Below, piece after piece: positions 44,385 through 52,057 of a DNA stretch of 52,057 bases. Numbering within the stretch: the stretch's first letter is position 1; every line of letters starts with the position of its first letter. The notes under the pieces are model-generated. The model did no database searches. It was given only the letters and a program-made list of their open reading frames with translations, and was not told the origin of the DNA. The DNA is from Lunasporangiospora selenospora (taxonomy: Eukaryota; Mortierellomycota; Mortierellomycetes; Mortierellales; Mortierellaceae): NCBI GenBank assembly GCA_015680635.1, contig JAABOA010000001.1:5054-57110 (forward strand), given 5' to 3'. The translations under genes and the position numbers were made by a program.

Positions 44385-47300
44385 GAAGGCGGTCCTTTTT
44401 AGCCTTCCATAGAACCCGCTTGCTCCCACATAGATGCACTTTGCCACTTGAAATAGCCTTGAAATAGACAAAGGGCTTCATTTTCACTGCACAGTCATCC
44501 AGGTACCAGCCCTTTGACTGGGCGTTTACTTTCGTTAGCGCATAAGGGGAAGCGAGGGCGAAGGAAAAAAATGGGATACAGGTCACGGTCCCAACACACA
44601 TGCACGCTGAACAACTTGTCGATGTACAAACCCGACCCCTCCATTGCTGAACTAAAAAATGCCTCTCCGTGTTGTCGTCCTTTCTGTGTGCTCCTTGGAC
44701 AGAACGCCGAGGAAGAGCAAGTCACCGAGGTTGATGCATAGCCAATTGAAGTTGGAGCTAAACCTCCTTCCATTGGCAAACTCGAGCCCACCTTGATTGT
44801 ACTAGCTACTTTCAATGCGAAAAGGCACCCCAATTCCCACACGACAAACAAGCGCAAGAAACTCTTCTTTTAATAGACTTTTTGTCTTGATGGGATGGAG
44901 TCTTTCGACTGGGACCAAGCCAACAGCCTGCATATCCTTGGGTGTTAGCCAGACAGCCTCAAAGAAAGGGGGAAAAACCACTGTGCGTGGATTGAAAATT
45001 GGCGGACCCTGGGCGCAGTGAATCACCCGTGACTACAGTAGTTGCCCGCGCCAAAGGGATAGAGGACCCTGATTTCGTTTGTTCTTAATCACGCCCATGC
45101 GAATGGCCCAAGTAGCGAATTTACTCTCACGTCAACAGCGATCACATCGATAACATTAGACCGCAACGGCACCAGGTATGCATTGAAATTGTATGGTTGC
45201 CATGCAGTTAGCTCCTTGCACTTCATTCTTTCGCCTTGTCCATACCTTAGAATGCAAGGGGCGATAAGAACCTGCCCAATGCTTTATTTTCGATATTTCA
45301 AATGACCATGACGGTCCCTGACTAGTTCATGGGATCACCATCGCTCATATCTTCCATCGCAACTGGATGAATTTTTTTGGTACTATGTCGCACCTGGTTT
45401 GGGACCTCCTGCTTGCCTAGTTTGAATGATACAAAGGAAAACTTTTGTGAAAGAGCCACCCAGAGATCTTCCGGATCTCTCCATGTCCTAATCCCCAAGG
45501 TGACACGATACTCCTAAGCTTGATGGCGGATAGTTGCTATTAGTTGCCCGAACGCCTCAGTAATATAAGCATTGATTCGAGAGTCTGCCTCAGTAAGAGG
45601 GAGCTCCTTTGCGGATTGCTTTATCGGCCAAGTAGCCCAGATTGAGTGCAAGGTAACCATCACATGTTCCCTTCGATCGCCCGTCTCTACGGTGCTCTTA
45701 GCATACAGCTGATGGCGGTGTTTTGGCTATTTTCATACCAGTTGCGGTAGCAGACATTCAAATCTAACCTTTGCGATGAGCAGGGCCCAAAAGTATAATC
45801 TGAGACGATCAAGACTCAACAACTTTCTACGCGTCAAGGAGATAGTAGAGGGCACTCGATTTCACATCCATCTTTGCCATTACCCATCCTGAAGAAAGCC
45901 AGCACTATTTGCCGCGGGATTTGCATTGGGGGACTTGAATGGGCCAGTCTTTTTGTCCAAGAGGTGTCCTATCTGAAACCTCTTGCGGCTCGGGCCGATA
46001 TCCAATAACCCTTGTGTATGTCCTCTTCTGTCAATAAGCACATATGCCTAGTGAGTACCTTATGCTGCATCCTGAGATATCTTACCTCCGTGCGGGATCC
46101 AATGGGCGCTGTCATGTGCCTATGAAGTGCCTTATTTCCAGCAAGCGCCTTACTATTTTCAGCAAATACCTTGCATCGCTGAATGGTTCACTGGATATTG
46201 GCACATTGGCACACCCAACGACGCAGTGTATTCGTAAAGAACAAATTGGCCCTGTCTGCCGCAAATTGTCCACGCCCAAAATATTTCTGCGTCCGTGAAT
46301 TTGCCTTTTAGTATTCATTTACATCAAACTTGCTATTTTGTTAGTGAACTAGGAACTCTTAGTACAACTGTACAAACTACACATTCATGCCTCCCGTCAA
46401 CTTCACACATACCACTCTTGCACTTGGATCATTCCGAGGCTAGGTCAACTCAAGTCTGCAATCTCGCTGGCCGACATATTCGCAATAAAGCGAAGTCTTT
46501 TTTTTCCCTCCATTTCTCTCGCGCTCGATAGGGTGTCGTTATTGATGGGCAAATAGAATGACGCGCCTCTAATGGATGCTAAGTCAAGTGATATAGTTGA
46601 ACGCACTCAGCATAGACACTGGCAGGTTTTCTCTGACTTGGACCGATGCCGAGTTCCTGACTACCCTCGCCTTGTAATGGAGGGCATAGCTTAGAGAGTG
46701 GTATGTGTTGCGATTGGATCCGTTCAATACCCCCTCCCCTCATCCAGGATCCCTTCCACCTTCTTGCCATGGTGCCCTACATATTTATCTCCAATAGGAC
46801 AGTCTAAAGATGGCAGAGATCGACTCACTGAAGTTTACAATGATTAGCCAGTGTCCGCCTTAAGATCATCCTGAGTGATTCAATTGGCCCGTATTCTCCT
46901 CTGTCATACTGGATAGCGTCTTTCACTATGCCTCATCGATCTTGATAGTGTCACTGCAGTATTGCGAAGGAATCACCGCGTGTAGAGATGAATAATATCC
47001 CTGCATGCTTTTTTTATGGTGGTGGTGGCGGCGGCGGCGGTAAGTCTCTCCGGGGTTTGCCAGAGATATGTTGGCGTAGAGAAAAAGAAAAAGATATTTG
47101 AGTCTCAGCGATAATGGCGTGCGTTGTGCCCAAACGAACAATTGCTGGTATTGGTACTGTCGACTGTGTGAGCAAACGAGTTCTATACTCAATCACTGTG
47201 CCTCGGGTCGATCATTGCGCAATCCGAACAACTAGACATACTGAGAGCTCAAATACAGACTTGTGAATTTTTGTCGGTTATCGTGATCTCTCTTTTTTTT

Positions 47301-48834
47301 CCTATACTGTATTTGCAGTCTCAACACCCTCCTCGGGTACATCATTGCGAGCGGCTCTAATCTTGTCTAGTACCTTGGAGTCTTTCGTTTAGACTGACAA
47401 CACGCCCTTGACTACCATCCTGTCAATTTCATCGTCACCAAACCTAGCTATCGCGTTGTTTTAAATCAGCAGTCGTCTTGGTGCCTCTTGACCTCTATCC
47501 AAACCTTCGTCATCTCCACAAAAAACCATCGATAGAATTAGTCGTGGCAAAATTGAAATAATCGTAATGGAAGCTTCCTGAGCCTGAGCTGAGTGGCCAA
47601 AATCATGCATCAAGTATGTAGGTCGGTCCTGCATTGAGCTACCAAGGCGCCAAACTTACACCTAAGTTATTTGTGAAAGCGTGTTCTCCTTGCCTTCCAT
47701 ATCACTTGGCTCACACCTGACAAGCATACCCCTTGCCCTCACCATGACCATGACCATTACTCAACGAGGAGACACATCGAAGAGATTTCACTTTAACGCC
47801 AGGCTACCACGGAACATAGGCGACTACGCTGCAAGACACGCTCCTGCTCAAATGCATGTGAGGTTAGGATGAGAGTATGTTTATTAGGATCTAGATCTCT
47901 CGATTTGAGATGTGGGTAGCAATGGATTGGGCAAACTGCTTTTAAGACACCTTCACACAGCTGTTGTATGTGAGTTTGAGTCTCCTGCTGGTCAGAAGAC
48001 GTGCAAGTTGACGTGATACACTGTAGAGCAGTGCCATGAACATTTGCGGAAATGCACACTCATCGACTTCACTTGTCTATTACTCCCACAATCCTCTAAA
48101 CAGACGGTCAAGTGCTAGATCTTCATTACAAGCATGGCCCCAAATCGAAAAATAAAACGCCATGTACGCCTGGTTGCCACAAGCCAGCTACTGCCTATGG
48201 ACTTTTTATGCACCTCACATGTTTTTCCTTGACCCCTTTCACTTGCACCCTATCTTTCTTACACCCTTTATTGACCTTTGTTTATGCATTCTCTTTCTTT
48301 GTCTCTCCCGTCTCTGTCGTCCTCATCTCACTCTCTTTCCTTTCCCCATCCTACTGCCCCACCCCTAGCATCACAATCCTTTGCATCTCTCCTTGATGCT
48401 CAAACAGCATGTGTTTGAACGAAGAAGGGGGTATGTGAATTCGTAAAAGTATGGATACTGAAAAATGACGTACACAGTGCAAGGACAAAACATATTTTTC
48501 TGCATGCTCTTTCACTGGAATATCCAGTTTAAAAATATTGCAATTTCTGAATTCACGTACCGGCAGTATAGTAGGCATAAGCTATAGTAGGCACAAACTA
48601 CTTGGAACTCTAATAATGGACTGACAAACAAATATGAGCAGATTGGACGGAATGGATGAACCCAAAACACGTTTTTAGAAGGCTTGAGCACCAAGACAGA
48701 ATAAAGCTTGGTCTCGAGCAAGCAACACCCGATTCATGGACTGGAGGTCCAGTGCATCCTAGTGCATCCAAGTGTTAACTATGGGAAACCCGCATAAGTT
48801 GCTGAAATGTCGTCCCAGTCGCCACTTACAGGCA
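44385..48834. other. Gene-poor DNA between LMW phosphatase and hAT fossil
   Basis: 4.5 kb without any gene I can support. Frames are short and lack motifs. At 46120-46180 there is a degenerate tandem of about three 19-21 bp units around GCCTTA...TTTTCAGCAA. A 24-bp piece CTCGGGT..ATCATTGCG occurs twice about 130 bp apart (47203 and 47334). Together with the fossil to its right, this suggests old transposon debris, but I could not find terminal repeats. Confidence 0.5.
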
Positions 48835-49023
48835 TCATTCTCTGCTGTACCATGCATCTGCTCTAGTAATGCTGCCTAGACAATTTTTGCTAAAGAAGCT
48901 GTCTGAAGAATTGGTCCTACGTTGTGAAATGACAAGTCCTGCACTACCGAACCCTCGTTCACATTCTGCCGATATCACCTGAATGCATAAATACGAGGGT
49001 GTTACTTGTTCCAAACAACCCAA
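48835..49023 (-). mobile_element. hAT-family transposase fragment (fossil)
   Basis: The minus strand encodes a 62-codon open frame whose core VISAECERGFGSAGLVISQR matches the C-terminal dimerisation domain of hAT transposases (the SxxxERxFSxAG...R pattern). The C-terminal FSKNCLGSITRADAW resembles the usual L...EA..CLK.W ending. The upstream (higher-coordinate) sequence has a broken reading frame with W and P remnants (FWVVW...HPRIYAF). No terminal inverted repeats or 8-bp target duplication were recognised, so this is a dead fragment. Confidence 0.65.
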
Positions 49024-49871
49024 AACGAATGCGCTTCTGTACTTTGTCTTGTGTAGAGTTCAAGGGCAGCCATAGTGTATCCTGGGCGAAGAATATACAG
49101 TCGTTCGTTCAATGGCGTAAGAGTGATATTCGCCACATTCCCATTATCGGGATGGCAACTCCCTCATTCTTCCTTCCTCTTCGAGAAAATCTTTGATAGC
49201 TTTATTCGCAAGCTTCTTAGCCTTGGCACAGAATGCATATCTTTCATAAGAAGTTGTCTCTGTTAATAAGTTATGAGAGGCCCGAGAAAGGATGATATAA
49301 AGGCGACTAACACGACATCACAAATATCTTTACAAGCCAGGAATCCTGGACCCGACCCTATGATCACTTGACCATTGAGTAGTATTCTGCTGAGCTCTAC
49401 CCTCTCGCTTTTTTTTTTTTGCCTCTGGACCCTCCAATTTTTGTTCTGTACAATACTGAGGACTCCTGCAACCGCTTCAAATTTCGGATTATATTGTATG
49501 GCAACCACTGAAAGTCTCCCAAGGAGTATGTCTTGTTCTCTATTTGGGTTGGCTGTCGTAATACTGCTGATATGAAAAGTCGTTAATGGAAGGTCTCATT
49601 AATATCATCTTTTATCATAGGCCTTCCTATGACGCTCTTGGTGTCACCATTGCATGGTGAATAAACTCGACTTAGTGAAGCTGTCTGTCACCAGAACACA
49701 CCAAGAGTGACTGGTTTGTCGACCCCGTACAGTACGACAAGCACGTGTAGGAAATCCAAAAAATCGTAATCCAGCACAATGTTCTGCGCAAGCTCTGGGT
49801 TAAAGATTGCAAAGAGGGATCCTATCAGTTCATCCATCCCTTTGTTCCACTATTCTTTTGACATCTCCGAA
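49024..49871. other. Intergenic, upstream of SNW1
   Basis: 0.85 kb, probably partly hAT debris. A T run (about 49409-49420) is present. The promoter of SNW1 lies in 49600-49871; no TATA box was found. Confidence 0.55.
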
Positions 49872-52057
49872 ATGTCGTCATTGTCAGGGTAAGTGATCGA
49901 GGCCTTGGCTACTCCTTTATTCCACCGTTCTGTAGAGGTTAATCCTCAATCAGTGCTTTCAATGTTACTTATCCTCTGTCTCTCTGTAGATTGCTTCCCG
50001 CTCCAGTTCATCAGCGCCCAGGGCGAGACGATTATGATCGGCAGTACAATGACTCAGTATCAGAAGGACCAGCAGCACGGATACCACCTTATGGCAAGCG
50101 CTCAGGATGGAAGCCCAAAAAGCCTGAAGATTTTGGTGATGGAGGCGCTTTCCCAGAGATCCACATCGCACAGTACCCATTAGACATGGGCCGAAAGAAG
50201 AAGGTAGATCATCCCTTTGTCAACCCTCTTCCTCCAAGCCTCTCTTCCCTGACTTTTGTAATGTTGACAGCAATTCAGTCGACTAATCTGGGGGTTTTCT
50301 CTTGTACAGACTGCAGCAAAGGCTGGATCAACTATTGCACTTCAGGTGGATGCTGAAGGCAATGTTGCTTACGATGCCATTGCCAAACGTGGACACAATT
50401 CCAAGACGAATGTGCAGTCTCAATTCAAGGACCTTGTACCTCTGAACGAGCGTGCGGATGTTGGAGAGGTCTCTTTGAGCAGACCCAGCGAGCAGGAAGT
50501 GCAAGAAACAGCTGACAGAACCAGGACGGCACTGGAGAAGATTTCGAAATGTATGCAATTTCTCTTTACTTTCTCTCTCTCCAAGAAGAGATAATACGCT
50601 TGTGTTGTCCATATCAGGCGTTTTATCGCTTTGTTAAAGCTTCTGACAATACTCATATCTTGACTCTTTCTACTCTGAAATCATATAGCCAAGATCAGTG
50701 CAGCCCAGCCCAAAAATGTAGTATCAAACAACAAACCAGGAGCACCATCATATATCCGCTACACCCCTGCTAATCAATCTGCATCTGCTGAGGGTGTCCA
50801 GCAGAGAGTTATCAAAATGGTTGAGATGCCTGTCGACCCAATGGAGCCACCACGACACCAACATAAAAAAGTTCCTCGAGGACCACCATCGCCACCTCCA
50901 CCTGTTCTCCACTCGCCTCCACGCAAAGTGACAGCCCAGGAACAGGCCAGCTGGGTTATTCCTCCCTGTATCTCAAACTGGAAGAACGCCAAGGGTTACA
51001 CCATCCCTCTGGACAAGCGACTTGCAGCAGACGGTCGCGGGCTTCAGGAGGTTCAAATTAACAACAACTTTGCAAAATTATCTGAGGCTCTGGCCCTCGC
51101 TTCCCGCCACTCCCAGGAGGAAGTCCGACAGCGCGCATTGATGCAGCAAAGAGTGGCACAAAAGGAGAAGGAGGCCAAGGAGCAAAGTCTTCGTGCGCTT
51201 GCACAGCGTGCTCGCGACGAACGTGCAGGAATCGTCTCCTCTGGAGGTGGGGCTGGAGATGAGGATCGCAAGACTCGAGTCGAGTCTGGTTCAGAATCTG
51301 GATCTGATAATGAGAGTGATGATGAAGCCACCCAACGGGCAGCTCGTGAGCGTGATTCTTTGCGAAAAGAGAGACAGCAGGAGCGTGACAGAGATATGCG
51401 CATGTCTAAAATGGGAGCCGAACAGAAAGCCAAGGTCATGGCCAGGTAACATTCAATGGGATTGCTGCAGATCTCATTACTAATTCTATGCCCTTTCAAG
51501 TAGCATCTACGATGGAACATTCGACGAATATATGGTACTAATGCTTGCCTCGTCCGTCCCCTTCTCTGCTTCCTCTTACTAGGACTGAGGGTCGTGATAT
51601 TTCTGAGAAGATTGCGTTGGGTCTTGCAAAACCCACAATGAGTAAGGATAGTATGTACGACTCGCGTCTGTTCAACCAGTCTCAAGGTTTGGGCTCGGGT
51701 TTCAAGGACGATGATGCCTATGCAGTCTACGACAAGCCAATGCTCACTCACACATCCTCCAGCATTTACCGACCAAAACGCACTGGTGGAGATGACGACG
51801 GCGTCGGTAATGAAGATGATATTAATCGAGCCTTGGCCTCGGATCGCTTCGGAGACGCAGGGCTTGGAAGTGGATCCTCTTCTCGAGGCTTCAGGGGAGC
51901 GGAAGGCAGGAGTATGCAGAGAGATGGCCCAGTTGCATTTGAAAAGGAAGACGATATCTTTGGATTGGACAAGTTTAACAAAGTGGACGTGTCAAAGAAG
52001 CGAGCCATGGGACTGGACACATCAAACTCAAACGACAGCAAGCGCCGTAGGGACTAG
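49872..52057 (+). CDS. SNW1/SKIP/Prp45 spliceosome protein
   Basis: Exons 49872-49888, 49990-50203, 50310-50550, 50689-51445 and 51583-52057 give 567 aa, complete to the TAG at the very end of the window. The first exon encodes only five and two-thirds codons (MSSLSG). The hallmark SNW region is present: a RxPPYGKRSGWKPKKPEDFG-type block, YPLDMGRKKK, the SNW signature SNWKNAKGYTIPLDKR, and a long charged helix region with ERQ/RER repeats (MSKMGAEQKAKVMAR). The C-terminus keeps GRDISEKIALGLAKP, YDSRLFNQSQGLGSGF, SSIYRPKR and DIFGLDKFN. SNW1/Prp45 is a core activated-spliceosome (B-act/C) protein and a transcription coregulator in the nucleus. The tiny first exon relies on the ATG at 49872 plus GTAAGT. 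Confidence 0.95.

Noticed and set aside
47014-47196. GGTGGTGGTGGCGGCGGCGG run and its Pro-rich frame
   Set aside because: A trinucleotide microrepeat; the frame is short and ends in pure repeat.
48112-48396. 94-aa hydrophobic frame rich in F, L and S
   Set aside because: Pyrimidine-rich DNA yields such sequence by chance; no start context, splice sites or family.
51053-51751. 232-codon open frame antisense to SNW1
   Set aside because: It spans an intron of SNW1 and mirrors a low-complexity charged region; no start context or homology.

Overview
The window is nuclear DNA from an intron-rich fungus with roughly balanced base composition. Evidence: short spliceosomal introns with GTAAGT-type donors and CT-rich acceptors, mostly 46-250 nt with a few of 400-620 nt; divergent housekeeping gene pairs; and a gene set containing SNW1/Prp45, SNF5, Rok1, Mak11 and a fungal-type P450. 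An SMG8-like NMD factor (absent from common yeasts), a TSPO and the rich intron content suggest an early-diverging lineage such as Mortierellomycota/Mucoromycota; that placement is inference. No rRNA, tRNA, CRISPR or intact mobile element was found. All multi-exon models below were built by hand from splice signals, reading phase and remembered family conservation; each complete model sums to a whole number of codons.

Layout, left to right. (1) 97-10807, all + strand: C-terminal part of an ER PDI/TMX3-like protein, an 11-exon SMG8-like gene, a PB1...UBA protein resembling a selective-autophagy receptor, and a TSPO with an unusual helical tail. (2) 10808-19283: a ZNHIT2-like zf-HIT gene (-) and isopentenyl-diphosphate isomerase (-), separated by gene-poor DNA with two doubtful small-gene candidates that have TATA boxes. 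(3) 19284-25025: an intact cytochrome P450 (+) followed by a decayed P450 copy in 3.6 kb of otherwise empty DNA. (4) 25026-33528: a small secreted protein (+) with a strong TATA promoter, a single-pass membrane protein (+), SNF5 with a C-terminal GATA-type finger (-), a signal-anchored low-complexity protein (-) and a small coiled-coil protein (+). (5) 33790-41464: a compact housekeeping block made of two divergent pairs, Mak11(-)/METTL6-like(+) and Rok1(-)/HisRS(+); three of these serve ribosome or tRNA biogenesis and one is a tRNA synthetase. (6) 41465-49871: low-molecular-weight phosphotyrosine phosphatase (+) within gene-poor DNA that also holds a hAT transposase fossil. (7) 49872-52057: complete SNW1/Prp45 (+), whose stop codon is the last base of the window.

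Functionally the window is mostly RNA and ribosome biology (NMD, splicing, R2TP/snRNP assembly, pre-rRNA helicase, 60S assembly, tRNA modification and charging, chromatin remodelling), with accessory genes (P450, secreted protein, membrane proteins) lying beside the decayed, gene-poor DNA. I saw no multigene system that I can call novel with confidence. The best leads are the ZZ-less PB1/UBA protein beside a tailed TSPO, the short SMG8, and the small Cys-rich TATA gene candidate.
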